Shown: positions 51,048 to 59,810 of the stretch, piece by piece
Layout of the letters: each line of letters opens with the position of its first letter
How positions within the stretch are numbered: the first letter of the stretch is position 1
Origin: Hymenobacter sediminicola
GTDB taxonomy: Bacteria > Bacteroidota > Bacteroidia > Cytophagales > Hymenobacteraceae
NCBI RefSeq assembly: GCF_014250515.1
Contig: NZ_CP060202.1
Coordinates: 2,477,001-2,541,000 of the forward strand
DNA length: 64,000 bases
Direction of reading: 5' to 3'
Notes under the pieces: model-generated
Seen by the model: only the letters and a program-made list of their open reading frames with translations
Told to the model about the DNA's origin: nothing
Databases searched by the model: none
Translations under genes and position numbers: made by a program

Positions 51048-51521
51048 TTAGCGGCTGATTTCCAGTATCTCAAACTGCAGCTTACCAGCCGGCACCGTAA
51101 TTTCTGCGGTATCGCCAGCCGACTTGCCCAGCAAACCCTTACCGATAGGCGACTTCACGGAGATTTTGCCGGCGGCTAGGTTGGCCTCTTCTTCCGCTAC
51201 AAGCGTGTAGTCGAGCACCATGTTGTTTTTCAGATTTTTAAGTTTCACCTTGCTCATAATAAGCACTTTGGTGAGGTCCAGGCCCGACTCATCGAGGATG
51301 CGGGCGTTGCCCACCACTTCCTCTAGTTTGGAAATTTTCAGCTCCAGCAGGCCCTGTGCTTCCTTCGCCGCGTCATACTCCGCGTTTTCGCTCAGGTCGC
51401 CTTTATCACGGGCTTCGCGCAGCGCTTCGGCTGCTTCGGCCCGGCCGCGGATTTTCAGATCCTGCAGTTCGTCCTTGAGTTTTTGCAGGCCTTCGGCAGT
51501 GTAATAGTTGATGGTGGCCAT
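51048..51521 (-). CDS. greA: Transcription elongation factor GreA
   Basis: 157 residues from the ATG at 51521. N-terminal coiled-coil with the acidic tip GDLSENAEYDAAKE (residues 40-53), which reaches into the polymerase channel to stimulate transcript cleavage, and a C-terminal globular domain ending GKLQFEILEI. This helps stalled polymerase restart. The upstream in-frame extension to 51656 is not GreA-like. A TATATTTG box lies at 51595-51602 on the reverse strand. It is followed by the HIT-NuiA gene, with a terminator between them. Confidence 0.95.
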   Translation of the reverse strand: MATINYYTAEGLQKLKDELQDLKIRGRAEAAEALREARDKGDLSENAEYDAAKEAQGLLELKISKLEEVVGNARILDESGLDLTKVLIMSKVKLKNLKNNMVLDYTLVAEEEANLAAGKISVKSPIGKGLLGKSAGDTAEITVPAGKLQFEILEISR

Positions 51522-51547
51522 GATGGTTGGTGGTAAGCTAAAAAACA

Positions 51548-51580
51548 AGGAGAACGGCCGGCGTAGCCGACCGTTCTCCA
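51548..51580 (-). terminator. Terminator after the 2-hydroxyacid dehydrogenase gene
   Basis: Stem aggagaacggccgg (about 51548-51561) with ccgaccgttctcc (51567-51580), followed on the reverse strand by TTGTTTTTTAG. Confidence 0.75.
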
Positions 51581-51594
51581 ACACAGGTTTACGA

Positions 51595-51602
51595 CAAATA
51601 TA
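51595..51602 (-). promoter_or_regulatory. -7 box TATATTTG (reverse strand) of greA
   Basis: CAAATATA on the given strand, 73 bases upstream of the greA ATG. It fits TAnnTTTG exactly; no clear -33 TTTG. Confidence 0.45.
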
Positions 51603-51682
51603 CGAACCTGCCGCGAATGATGCCAGCCACACTGAAAGGTAGCTCGCAGCAGACAAAGGCCTTATTTAGGCCAAGCTACGCA

Positions 51683-52648
51683 CTACCTGATGGTTAGACC
51701 ATCTGCCTCATGTCGCAGAAATGCCCCAATCTTCTGTGCCAGCACCTCATTTATGCGCTGATACGACTGCAAACTCCAGCCTCCCACATGCGGCGAGAGG
51801 ACTACGTTGGGAGCCGTTGCCAAATACGTAAAACGGGCCTGCTGTTCCGGTGTCAGAGCGGCTAGTTTCTCGTTTTCCAGCACATCGAGCGCCGCACCAC
51901 GCACATGACCACTCTGTAGCCCCTGCACTAGCGCCGTATGGTCGAGCACTTCGCCACGGGCTGTATTGAGCAGCCAGATAGGGTTCCTGAATCCCAGCAG
52001 CAACTCTTCATTCACATAATGATGATTGGCAGCCGAGTACGGAATATGTAGGCTCAGCACCTCGGCCCGCTCCTGCAGTTCCGGTAAACTGACCAGCGTG
52101 GCATGATGGTCAGCTGCTACAGTTGGGTCGTGGTCATGGGCTAGCACGGTGCAGCCGAAAGCGCTGAGGCGCTTGGCAAACGCGCGACCCATGTGCCCGT
52201 AACCCAATAAGCCAATGGTTTTGCCTCCTATTTCCTCCCCTCGGTTTGCTTCACGGCGCCACTCCCCTGCCCGCACTTCCCGGTCGGCCCGCACGATGTT
52301 CCGAAACAGGGCCAGCAGCAGGCCCACAGCATACTCGCCCACAGCGTCGCGGTTACCTTCAGGTGCATTCAGCAGCGTGACGCCGGCCGCCGCCATAGCC
52401 GCTTCATCAATATTATCGACGCCGGCACCCGCGCGAGCCACGTAGCGCAACTGCGGACCATGCCGGAGCAATTCGGCTGTCACATGCAGTTTGGAGCGCA
52501 CCATCAGACCATCATAAGGATGCGCGGCCAGCGCGGCTGGTACTTCCGCCGCCCTCAGATCGGGTCGGTAGTGTAGCTGTACCCCAATTTCCTGCATGTA
52601 GTCGGGCAGGCTGGGGTGCATTTCGTCGATGACGAGGCAGAGAGACAT
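51683..52648 (-). CDS. D-isomer-specific 2-hydroxyacid dehydrogenase (phosphoglycerate-dehydrogenase-like)
   Basis: 321 residues. The NAD-binding fingerprint is GYGHMGR (about 150-156), the substrate Arg lies in NTARGE (about 230-235), a Glu in DVLENEK and the catalytic His in SPHVGG (about 290-295). It oxidises a 2-hydroxyacid with NAD+ or runs in reverse. The N-terminal motif VRSKLHVTAELL resembles SerA-type enzymes but lacks the C-terminal ACT domain. Upstream is rsmA on the same strand (31 bp). Substrate unknown. ATG at 52648. Confidence 0.87.
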   Translation of the reverse strand: MSLCLVIDEMHPSLPDYMQEIGVQLHYRPDLRAAEVPAALAAHPYDGLMVRSKLHVTAELLRHGPQLRYVARAGAGVDNIDEAAMAAAGVTLLNAPEGNRDAVGEYAVGLLLALFRNIVRADREVRAGEWRREANRGEEIGGKTIGLLGYGHMGRAFAKRLSAFGCTVLAHDHDPTVAADHHATLVSLPELQERAEVLSLHIPYSAANHHYVNEELLLGFRNPIWLLNTARGEVLDHTALVQGLQSGHVRGAALDVLENEKLAALTPEQQARFTYLATAPNVVLSPHVGGWSLQSYQRINEVLAQKIGAFLRHEADGLTIR

Positions 52649-52679
52649 GAAGGTAAGGTAGAATATCTGTTACCGTTAG

Positions 52680-53525
52680 CTATTTGTTGTCCAGCCGCTC
52701 CCGCTCCACCAGTTGCGTCAGCCCTACGAAGTCGGCTACACTGAGTTGCTCAGCACGCTTGTCGAACAACGGATCCGCAGTGGCTTCGGGCGGCATACCG
52801 AAGGGCTTTAGAGCATTGCGCAGGGTTTTGCGCCGGGTAGCAAAGGCCTGCTTCACCACTTTGAAAAACAAGACCTCGTCGCAGGCCAGCTTTTCGGTGG
52901 CATTGCGTGTGAGGCGTATCACAGCCGACTGCACTTTGGGCGGCGGGTTGAACACGTGCGGAGGCACGGTGAACAGGTAGTCGATAGTATAATACGCCTG
53001 CAGCAGCACGCTCAGAATGCCGTAGGTTTTAGTGCCTGGGCCTTCCGCCAGCCGATCAGCTACTTCCTTCTGTATCATGCCCACTACCTCGCGCACCTGC
53101 TGGCGGTGGGCCAGCACCTGAAAGTAAATCTGGCTGCTGATGTTGTAAGGGAAGTTACCGATGATGCTGATGGGCTGGCCATCGTAGAGCTTGCCGAGGT
53201 CCATTTTCAGGAAATCCTGGGAATGAATGCGGCCTTCCAGCGCCGGGAAGTGCCGGCCTAAATATTCCACCGATTCCCGGTCAATTTCTACTACCGAAGT
53301 GCGGTATTCGGGGTGTTGCAGCAGCGTTCCGGTGAGCACGCCCATACCAGGCCCGATTTCCAGCACCTCCGCCACGCCATCCGGCAGCCGCAGAGATTCT
53401 ACAATCTTGCGGGCAATATTGGAGTCGGCCAGGAAGTGCTGGCCTAAGTGTTTTTTGGCTTTAACGGAGTCCACAGGCAGAGGAATTGAGAGTTGAGGCA
53501 GCCCGGAGCAGAACAGCTCCGGCAT
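52680..53525 (-). CDS. rsmA: 16S rRNA dimethyladenosine transferase RsmA (KsgA)
   Basis: 281 residues if the ATG at 53525 is used. The family N-terminus VKAKKHLGQHFL begins only a few residues after a GTG at 53474, so that GTG could be the true start. Motif I reads EIGPGMGVLT, the catalytic motif IV reads NFPYNIS (NLPY-type). It methylates A1518 and A1519 in 16S rRNA late in assembly. A candidate -7 box TACCTTTG lies at 53564-53571 on the reverse strand, 39 bases before the ATG, so the longer product may also be made. It is followed by a dehydrogenase gene. Confidence 0.93.
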   Translation of the reverse strand: MPELFCSGLPQLSIPLPVDSVKAKKHLGQHFLADSNIARKIVESLRLPDGVAEVLEIGPGMGVLTGTLLQHPEYRTSVVEIDRESVEYLGRHFPALEGRIHSQDFLKMDLGKLYDGQPISIIGNFPYNISSQIYFQVLAHRQQVREVVGMIQKEVADRLAEGPGTKTYGILSVLLQAYYTIDYLFTVPPHVFNPPPKVQSAVIRLTRNATEKLACDEVLFFKVVKQAFATRRKTLRNALKPFGMPPEATADPLFDKRAEQLSVADFVGLTQLVERERLDNK

Positions 53526-53563
53526 ACCGCACTTCTATAAAAAGTCGGCTACCTTCACGGGCT

Positions 53564-53571
53564 CAAAGGTA
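53564..53571 (-). promoter_or_regulatory. -7 box TACCTTTG (reverse strand) of rsmA
   Basis: CAAAGGTA on the given strand in the divergent region between rsmA and the aminopeptidase gene. Exact TAnnTTTG match on the reverse strand. Confidence 0.42.
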
Positions 53572-53638
53572 CGTCCCTGCCTGCTGAATCCGGCGGCGGC
53601 GTGCCATTTGCTTCATTCAGAATCTGTTACTCTGCTTT

Positions 53639-55093
53639 ATGTCGCTCCAACTTGCCTACGCCGCCGATTTTCCTTCCACGGCGGATACCGTTTTTATCCT
53701 GCCCGCCGGCACCACTGAACTGCCTGTTACTGCCTCCGCCGACCTGCCTGCGCCGGCCCGCCAGTACGTAGCCGACCAGCTGGCCGCCGACAGCAAGCTG
53801 ATTCGCGTCAACCAATACTCACACCACCACTATTATATAGTGGCTGCCGATAAGAAAACGCCGGACCTGACTGCGGAGGCGCTGCGCAAGAGCGGGCACC
53901 AGCTACATGCTCTGCTAAAAGCCGACAAGGTGCGCGAGCTGTATATCTGCGACCTGACCAACACCGACTCCGGTGCTCTGCCACTAGCCGAAGGGCTGGC
54001 CCTGACCAGCTATCAGTTTGAAGGCTACAAAACCGACGCAAAATCTAAGGAAGCGCCTGAGCTGCAGAAACTCACGTTGGTTTGCGCCGATATTACTGCC
54101 GAGCAGGTGCAGGAGCTGACCCACGTGCTTGACGGCGTGTTTCTGGCCCGCGACCTAGTAAATGCGCCGCTCAATAAGCTCAACGCCATCCAATTTGCAG
54201 AACGCATGGCCGAAGCTGGCGAACAGGCTGGCTTCCATACCGAAATTCTGGACCTAGTACGGATTGAGGCCCTGCGCATGGGCGGTCTGCTGGCCGTGAA
54301 CCAAGGCAGCCCCGAGCCGCCTACGTTCACCATCATGGAATACAAGCCGGAGGGCGCCCGCAATACCAAGCCCTACGTCCTCGTAGGCAAAGGAGTGGTG
54401 TTCGACACGGGTGGCCTGAGCCTCAAGCCTACGCCCGCCAGCATGGACATGATGAAGTGCGACATGGCTGGTGGCGCCGCCGTGGTGGGCACGCTCTATG
54501 CGCTGGCCAAAAACCAGGTGCCGCTGCACGTCATCGGGCTGGTGCCCGCCACCGACAACCGCCCCGGCGGCCTTGCCTTTGCTCCCGGTGACGTTATTAC
54601 CATGTACAGCGGCCTGACCGTGGAAGTCATGAATACCGATGCCGAAGGCCGCCTGCTGCTCGGCGACGCGCTGGCTTTCGCCAAAAAATACGACCCGGAG
54701 CTGGTTCTGGACTTTGCCACGCTCACTGGATCCGCCGCCCGAGCTATTGGCAAGGAAGGCATTGTGTGCATGGGTACGGCCGAAGAAGAGGTGCTCAGCG
54801 AGTTGAAGAAAGCCGGCAACCGCACCCACGAACGGCTGGTGGAATTTCCGCTCTGGGACGAGTACGCCGACCATATCAAGTCGGATATTGCCGATGTCAA
54901 CAACATTGGGAAGGCAGAAGCTGGCGCTATTTCGGCCGGTAAGTTTCTGGAGCGCTTCACTGATGGATACCCGTGGGTGCATTTCGACATTGCCGCTCCT
55001 GCTTTCCTCACCGCGCCCGATTCTTACCGCGGCAAAGGGGGAACCGGCACTGCTGTGCGCCTCACCTATGAGTTCCTGAAAGGTAAAGCTTAG
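53639..55093 (+). CDS. pepA: Leucyl aminopeptidase (M17 family)
   Basis: 484 residues. The M17 signature NTDAEGRL is at 332-339, and further metal ligands lie in VGKGVVFDTGGLSLKP (249-264) and KCDMAGG (273-279). It forms a hexameric two-zinc peptidase that removes N-terminal residues from peptides in the cytosol. Length is normal and both domains are complete. It is transcribed divergently from rsmA. Only the specificity label (leucyl, cytosolic) rests on the family and not on this sequence. Confidence 0.92.
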   Translation: MSLQLAYAADFPSTADTVFILPAGTTELPVTASADLPAPARQYVADQLAADSKLIRVNQYSHHHYYIVAADKKTPDLTAEALRKSGHQLHALLKADKVRELYICDLTNTDSGALPLAEGLALTSYQFEGYKTDAKSKEAPELQKLTLVCADITAEQVQELTHVLDGVFLARDLVNAPLNKLNAIQFAERMAEAGEQAGFHTEILDLVRIEALRMGGLLAVNQGSPEPPTFTIMEYKPEGARNTKPYVLVGKGVVFDTGGLSLKPTPASMDMMKCDMAGGAAVVGTLYALAKNQVPLHVIGLVPATDNRPGGLAFAPGDVITMYSGLTVEVMNTDAEGRLLLGDALAFAKKYDPELVLDFATLTGSAARAIGKEGIVCMGTAEEEVLSELKKAGNRTHERLVEFPLWDEYADHIKSDIADVNNIGKAEAGAISAGKFLERFTDGYPWVHFDIAAPAFLTAPDSYRGKGGTGTAVRLTYEFLKGKA

Positions 55094-55143
55094 CCGAACT
55101 AAGCTGTCGACCTTCACTCTCCTTTCTCACTTAATTACTTCCC

Positions 55144-56196
55144 ATGCTCCCACGCATCGGCATTTCCGTTGGCGACCTAGCTGGCATTGGCCCGGAAATC
55201 ATCTATAAAACATTCCTCGACGCGCGGCTCCTCAAGTTTTGCACTCCAGTAGTGTACGGTACGGCCACTGTGCTTTTCGACGATTTCCCGCGTTCCAACG
55301 ACGCCGAGCCGCTCACGTTCCGCCAGGTTCGCGAAGCCGCCGACATTGCGCCGGGCAAGCACAACGCCGTGACCTGCTGGGAAGACGATTTCCACCTCAC
55401 GCCCGGCCAGCCCAGCCAGGCCAGCGGCACCGCCGCCCGCCAAAGCCTACTCGCCGCGGCCCGCGACCTGAAAGCCGGCTTGCTCGATGCCCTCGTTACC
55501 GCCCCCATCAGCAAGGAAAATACCCAGGCCGACGACTTCCGCTATCCTGGCCACACCGAGTTTCTGACCACCTTTTTTGAGGCCAAGGAAAGCCTGATGC
55601 TGCTGGCTAGCGACGAGCTGCGCGTAGCCACAGCCACCGGCCATATTCCGCTCAAGGATGTGCCTGGCCGCGTTACGAAGGAACTGCTGAATACCAAGCT
55701 GCAGATTCTGCTAAGGTCTTTGAAGCAGGATTTCGGCATTGAGAAGCCCCGCGTAGCGGTGCTGGGCCTCAACCCGCACGCCGGCGAAAACGGGCTGCTG
55801 GGTACCGAGGAGCAATCTGTCGTGACGCCTGTTATTCAGCAGTTGCTCCATGATGGATATCTTGTGTATGGCCCCTATCCCGCCGATGGCTATTTCGGCA
55901 CCGGCCAGTACCGGCAGTTCGATGCCACCTTGTCTTTGTATCACGACCAGGGTCTGATTCCGTTCAAGACGCTGGCTTTCGAGCGGGGCGTAAACTTCAC
56001 GGCGGGCCTACCCGTCATCCGCACCTCGCCCGACCACGGAACGGCCTACGGACTGGCCGGCCAGTTTAAAGCCGACGAAACCTCGTTCCGCGAGGCCTTG
56101 TATATGGCGTGCGAATTGGTGCGCCAGCGGCAGCTACTGGCTGGTATCAAACCCTTGATTCCGGGCCCGCCGCTTCGTGGTGGCCGCCACGAATAG
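55144..56196 (+). CDS. pdxA: 4-hydroxythreonine-4-phosphate dehydrogenase (PdxA)
   Basis: 350 residues. Family features: ISVGDLAGIGPEI at the N-terminus, LVTAPISKENTQ (about 117-128), FRYPGHTEFLTTFF with one metal His, and HDQGLIPFKTLAF with further ligands near residue 262. The late-stage enzyme of DXP-dependent vitamin B6 synthesis oxidises 4-phosphohydroxy-L-threonine. It lies 50 bp after the pepA stop on the same strand. A strong hairpin follows at 56221-56260. Confidence 0.92.
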   Translation: MLPRIGISVGDLAGIGPEIIYKTFLDARLLKFCTPVVYGTATVLFDDFPRSNDAEPLTFRQVREAADIAPGKHNAVTCWEDDFHLTPGQPSQASGTAARQSLLAAARDLKAGLLDALVTAPISKENTQADDFRYPGHTEFLTTFFEAKESLMLLASDELRVATATGHIPLKDVPGRVTKELLNTKLQILLRSLKQDFGIEKPRVAVLGLNPHAGENGLLGTEEQSVVTPVIQQLLHDGYLVYGPYPADGYFGTGQYRQFDATLSLYHDQGLIPFKTLAFERGVNFTAGLPVIRTSPDHGTAYGLAGQFKADETSFREALYMACELVRQRQLLAGIKPLIPGPPLRGGRHE

Positions 56197-56220
56197 CCGC
56201 AGAGCCAGATTTTATCTTTA

Positions 56221-56260
56221 GTAAAACAGCCAATACCGGTTCCGGTATTGGCTGTTTTAC
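56221..56260 (+). terminator. Terminator after pdxA
   Basis: 19-bp perfect stem (56221-56239 with 56242-56260, core cagccaataccgg) with A/T-rich ends, 24 bases past the pdxA stop. Confidence 0.85.
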
Positions 56261-56301
56261 TATACACAAACTGAAACATTCTTTCCAGAATCGAAATTTT
56301 G

Positions 56302-56333
56302 TTTGCTGTTTTAAAACAACTGCCGTAGCTTTG
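56302..56333 (+). promoter_or_regulatory. Bacteroidota promoter of the HigA-like gene
   Basis: TTTG (56302-56305), 20-base gap, TAGCTTTG (56326-56333): the clearest match to TTTG-N19/20-TAnnTTTG in the window, about 40 bases before the ATG at 56374. Confidence 0.62.
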
Positions 56334-56373
56334 CAATCTTATCGGTTATCGCCGGTTTGTCTCGATTCCTCCT

Positions 56374-56742
56374 ATGACGCTTCTCACTCCTTCTGATTAC
56401 CGCACTGCTTTGCGCCGCCTCGACGCATTAGTAGCCGCCGGTGTAGAAGGCAATACAACCCTGGAAACGGAGTTGCGGGAGTTGATTATGGCGCTCGATA
56501 CTTACGAAAGCAAGCTAGGCCTGCTTCCGATTCCGAATCTACCGACTTCTCTGGCCGATATGATTGAACTGAAGCGGCAACAGATGCGGCTGAAGCAAAA
56601 GGATTTGGCTGAGTTGCTGGAAGTACCGGCCGGACGCTTGTCGCAGATTCTGAGTGGTAAGCGCCGCGTGACCCTCGACCTTGCCAAGCGGCTCTATGAG
56701 CGGCTGGGCATCCCGTCAGACTTCATCCTGAAAAACGCGTAG
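56374..56742 (+). CDS. HigA/XRE-like helix-turn-helix protein (orphan antitoxin-type)
   Basis: 122 residues. N-terminal TPSDYRTALRRLDALVAAG and a C-terminal XRE domain: LKQKDLAELLEVPAGRLSQI (about 73-92), with SGKRRVTLDLAKRLYERLGI after it. This matches antitoxins of the HigA type that accompany HigB ribonuclease toxins. No HigB-like gene lies next to it: pdxA ends with a terminator and DUF177 follows. It may be an orphan regulator or an antitoxin from a lost pair. A good TTTG/TAnnTTTG promoter precedes it. Confidence 0.75.
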   Translation: MTLLTPSDYRTALRRLDALVAAGVEGNTTLETELRELIMALDTYESKLGLLPIPNLPTSLADMIELKRQQMRLKQKDLAELLEVPAGRLSQILSGKRRVTLDLAKRLYERLGIPSDFILKNA

Positions 56743-56790
56743 ATACTCGCTTATCCAGCTTTCTGCTTTTACAAAACGGGGAAATCTTTT

Positions 56791-56798
56791 TACTTTTG
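56791..56798 (+). promoter_or_regulatory. -7 box TACTTTTG of the DUF177 operon
   Basis: TACTTTTG (56791-56798) fits TAnnTTTG and overlaps a TTG that would otherwise be a start (56796). It supports the GTG at 56820 as start codon. The -33 element is weak (TTTT at 56767-56770). Confidence 0.45.
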
Positions 56799-56819
56799 CC
56801 CCCTGCTATTAACCCGACC

Positions 56820-57350
56820 GTGAAGAAGGACTCGCAATACGACATCAACATTGCTAAGCTGGCCGATAAAACGCACCACTTTGCGTTTGACTTGGACCGG
56901 GCCTTTTTCGAGCAGTTTGATCAACAGCTGATTCCTGACGGCAACGTGCATGCGGATGTAACGCTGCATAAAACCGACCGGCTCCTCACCTTCGATGTTG
57001 ACTTGCGTGGCACTGTTCGCCAAATCTGTGACCGTAGCCTCGACGACTACGACCAGGAAATAGAGGCGCATGAGCAGCTGTTGGTACGCTACGGCGACCG
57101 GGAAATGGAGCTTGACGACAATGTGCTCCAGATTACGGCCGATACGCAGACACTACCCTTTGCCCAGCATCTATTCGACTACATCGGGCTGGCGCTGCCC
57201 ATGAAGAAGCTGCACCCCCGCTTCCAGAATGAGCCCGACGAAAACCCGGACGCCGCCACTAAACTCATTTTCACAACCCGCCAAGAAGGCGACGACGATG
57301 ATGAAGACGACTCCGACCCACGCTGGAACGCGCTGCGCAACCTCAATTAG
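56820..57350 (+). CDS. DUF177 (YceD-like) protein upstream of rpmF
   Basis: 176 residues from the GTG at 56820. Features: a charged N-terminal domain with LAD and AFDLDRAFFEQFDQ, VDLRGTVRQICDRSLDDYDQ (the conserved C-D-R-S-L/Y region, given in part), and an acidic C-terminal tail EGDDDDEDDSD. The family (YceD/DUF177) is linked with 23S rRNA maturation in some bacteria and sits upstream of rpmF almost universally, as here. Start chosen from the overlap of an upstream TTG with the promoter box. Confidence 0.88.
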   Translation: MKKDSQYDINIAKLADKTHHFAFDLDRAFFEQFDQQLIPDGNVHADVTLHKTDRLLTFDVDLRGTVRQICDRSLDDYDQEIEAHEQLLVRYGDREMELDDNVLQITADTQTLPFAQHLFDYIGLALPMKKLHPRFQNEPDENPDAATKLIFTTRQEGDDDDEDDSDPRWNALRNLN

Positions 57351-57411
57351 CGCTCCGCTCGACTTTTTTGCCTGTACATTTTCTCTTTGCTTTTAATACC
57401 TTTTTTCAGCC

Positions 57412-57639
57412 ATGGCACATCCTAAACGCCGGACCTCCTCCGCTAAGCGGAACAAGCGTCGCGCCCACGACAAACTGACCCCTAAAGCAGTATCTATCTG
57501 CACTACTACCGGCGAACTGCACCTGCGCCACAAGGCTTATGTGGTAGACGGCGACCTGTACCTGCACGGCAAAGTAGCTATCAAGGACTATGCTCCTGTA
57601 GCTGCCGCCGCTGCTGCGTCCGACAACGACGAAGAATAG
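57412..57639 (+). CDS. rpmF: 50S ribosomal protein L32
   Basis: 75 residues. N-terminal MAHPKRRTSSAKRNKRRAH with basic cluster, and SICTTTGELHLRHKAYVVDG (in part) after it. The zinc-binding CxxC pairs of some L32 forms are absent: only one Cys is seen, so this is the metal-free type. It follows DUF177 by 61 bp and precedes plsX, the common DUF177-rpmF-plsX-fabH order. The C-terminal low-complexity AAAAASDNDEE tail is a variant of the lineage. Confidence 0.94.
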   Translation: MAHPKRRTSSAKRNKRRAHDKLTPKAVSICTTTGELHLRHKAYVVDGDLYLHGKVAIKDYAPVAAAAAASDNDEE

Positions 57640-57667
57640 TTTTCGTCTTCCGGCTAGCTGCCAGTTG

Positions 57668-57698
57668 CCCCGGCTTTTCATTGCCTGAGAAGCCGGGG
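57668..57698 (+). other. Hairpin between rpmF and plsX
   Basis: 9-bp stem ccccggctt (57668-57676) with aagccgggg (57690-57698) and no U tract; probably a weak attenuator or processing/stability hairpin within the operon. Confidence 0.4.
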
Positions 57699-57751
57699 TT
57701 GCGCTGCCCGGTTCGGTTCCTCTCCCTCGACTCCTTCTTGATACCCCGTAC

Positions 57752-58693
57752 ATGAAAATAGCCCTGGACGCTATGGGGGGCGATTTTGCGCCCCAGGCCG
57801 CAGTGGAAGGCGCCATTTTGGCGGCCGCTAAGCTCGTTGGCAAAGCGCAAATCGTGCTCATCGGCCAGGAGGCTGCCGTTCGCCCTTTGCTGGATCAGCA
57901 TGGTGCAGACGCTGCCAGTCTGGAACTGGTTTCGGCTTCGCAGATCATCGAAATGGGGGAGCATCCTGCTAAAGCTTACCAGCAAAAGCAGGACTCCAGC
58001 ATTGCTGTAGGCTACCGGATGCTGCATGCCGGTGAAGTCGAAGCGTTCTGCTCAGCCGGCAACACCGGTGCCATGCTTGTGGGTGCCATGTTCAGCGTGA
58101 AAGCTGTGCCCGGCGTAATGCGCCCGGCAATTGCCAACTTCGTTCCTAAGTTGCACGGTGGTATGGGTATCCTGCTTGATGTAGGTGCTAATGCGGAGTG
58201 CAAACCGGAAATGCTGGAGCAGTTCGGGGAGCTAGGGTCATTGTATGCGCAGCATGTTCTGGGCATTACGGCTCCTAAAGTCGGGTTGATGAACTTGGGC
58301 GAGGAAGAAGGCAAAGGCACCACTATTACTCAAGCAGCTCATCAGCTGCTAAAAGTAAACCCGCACATCCACTTCATTGGCAATATCGAAGGCCGTGACT
58401 TGTTCAATGACAAGGCCGATGTAATTGTCTGTGATGGATACACAGGAAACGTGATGCTGAAAATGGCAGAATCGGTCTACGATATCATTGCTGAAAAGCA
58501 ATTGCACGACCCTTTCTTCGATAAATTCAACTACGAAGCCATTGGGGGCTCCCCTATTCTGGGTATCAACGATAACGCCATTATCGGGCACGGTGTCAGC
58601 ACACCGCTGGCTATCTGCAACATGCTGTTGCAGGGCTACCAAATGGCTCATTCTGGTATTTCTGACCAGATAAAGAATACCTTCAAGTCATAA
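57752..58693 (+). CDS. plsX: Phosphate acyltransferase PlsX
   Basis: 313 residues. Starts MKIALDAMGGDFAP with the DAMGGD motif, has SAGNTGAML near residue 95-103 and VVCDGYTGNVMLK-type text near residue 230, both part of the phosphate/acyl binding. It makes acyl-phosphate from acyl-ACP for phospholipid synthesis (with PlsY). Follows rpmF and precedes fabH, as in many genomes. A terminator lies between plsX and fabH. Confidence 0.94.
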   Translation: MKIALDAMGGDFAPQAAVEGAILAAAKLVGKAQIVLIGQEAAVRPLLDQHGADAASLELVSASQIIEMGEHPAKAYQQKQDSSIAVGYRMLHAGEVEAFCSAGNTGAMLVGAMFSVKAVPGVMRPAIANFVPKLHGGMGILLDVGANAECKPEMLEQFGELGSLYAQHVLGITAPKVGLMNLGEEEGKGTTITQAAHQLLKVNPHIHFIGNIEGRDLFNDKADVIVCDGYTGNVMLKMAESVYDIIAEKQLHDPFFDKFNYEAIGGSPILGINDNAIIGHGVSTPLAICNMLLQGYQMAHSGISDQIKNTFKS

Positions 58694-58702
58694 TTGACTA
58701 AG

Positions 58703-58726
58703 TCCGGCCCCGGCCGGATTTTTTCT
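58703..58726 (+). terminator. Terminator between plsX and fabH
   Basis: Stem tccggcc (58703-58709) with ggccgga (58712-58718) followed by TTTTTTC (58719-58725). It sits inside the canonical plsX-fabH gene order, so fabH may have its own promoter or be controlled by read-through. Confidence 0.72.
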
Positions 58727-58751
58727 TGCCGCGTTTTCCGTTTTTTCTTCA

Positions 58752-59765
58752 ATGAAAATCACCGCTGCCATCACCGGAGTGGGCGCTTATGTGCCCGATT
58801 ATGTGCTTACGAATCAGGAACTCGAGACGCTGGTTGATACTACCGACGAGTGGATTACGACGCGCACGGGTATTAAGGAGCGCCGCATTCTGAAAGGCGA
58901 AAACCAAGGCACCTCCGTGATGGCCATTAAGGCGGTGCAGCAGCTGCTCGAAAAGACCGGTACCAAAGCCGAAGAAATTGACCTGCTGATTTGCTCTACT
59001 ACGACTCCTGATCTGGTGTTTCCGGCTACGGCCAACATTGTTTCGGCCGCAGTAGGCACCACCAAGGCATTCAGCTTTGACATGCAGGCCGCCTGCTCTG
59101 GCTTTCTGTTTGCGCTGGCTACCGGCGCCCAGTACATCCAGACCGGCACCTACCGCAAAGTGGTAGTGGTGGGGGCTGATAAAATGTCGTCTATTATTGA
59201 CTACACCGACCGGGCCAACTGCATCATCTTCGGGGACGGCGCTGGGGCCGTGCTGCTGGAGCCAAACACGGATGGCTTCGGCGTACTGGACCAGGTGCTG
59301 CGTTCCGATGGTAACGGCGAGCAGTATCTGCACCAGAAAGCCGGCGGCAGCCGCCGCCCACCTTCTGCCGAAACGGTAGCCAACCGGGAGCATTTTGTGT
59401 ACCAGGAAGGCGCTACCGTGTTTAAGTTTGCCGTGACCAACATGGCCAACGTAGCCGCTCAGGTGATGGAACGCAACCACCTCACCCACGACGATGTGGC
59501 GTGGCTGGTACCGCACCAAGCCAACAAGCGCATCATCGATGCTACCGCCAACCGTATGGGCGTAGGACCTGAAAAGGTGATGCTTAACATCCAGCGCTAC
59601 GGCAACACCACCAACGGTACCATTCCGCTCTGCCTCGCCGATTATGAGTCGCAGTTGCACAAAGGCGACAACCTGATTCTGGCGGCCTTTGGCGGCGGCT
59701 TCACATGGGGTTCGGTGTACATAAAATGGGCTTATGACCCCAAACCTGACCCGCAAAGCGCGTAA
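58752..59765 (+). CDS. fabH: 3-oxoacyl-ACP synthase III (FabH)
   Basis: 337 residues. The triad is complete: Cys115 in AACSGF, His255 in PHQANKR and Asn near residue 285 in YGNTTNG. The N-terminus [20 protein letters not shown] and [14 protein letters not shown] are characteristic. It condenses acetyl- or branched acyl-CoA with malonyl-ACP to start fatty acid synthesis; in Bacteroidota it often prefers branched primers. Downstream a hairpin (59811-59841) separates it from efp. Confidence 0.95.
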   Translation: MKITAAITGVGAYVPDYVLTNQELETLVDTTDEWITTRTGIKERRILKGENQGTSVMAIKAVQQLLEKTGTKAEEIDLLICSTTTPDLVFPATANIVSAAVGTTKAFSFDMQAACSGFLFALATGAQYIQTGTYRKVVVVGADKMSSIIDYTDRANCIIFGDGAGAVLLEPNTDGFGVLDQVLRSDGNGEQYLHQKAGGSRRPPSAETVANREHFVYQEGATVFKFAVTNMANVAAQVMERNHLTHDDVAWLVPHQANKRIIDATANRMGVGPEKVMLNIQRYGNTTNGTIPLCLADYESQLHKGDNLILAAFGGGFTWGSVYIKWAYDPKPDPQSA

Positions 59766-59810
59766 CATAGCGGCGCGAAAACGGAAATACTCTATACTTG
59801 CACTCCCGTC

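Noticed and set aside
54254..55117. Long reverse ORF opposite the leucyl aminopeptidase gene
   Set aside because: It is the shadow of a conserved gene; the sequence has no domain or signal and is Gly/His/Arg-rich as expected for antisense of GC-rich DNA.
56197..56373. HigB-like toxin expected next to the HigA-like gene
   Set aside because: The gap holds only the pdxA terminator and the promoter; no RelE/HigB-like frame is present on either strand.
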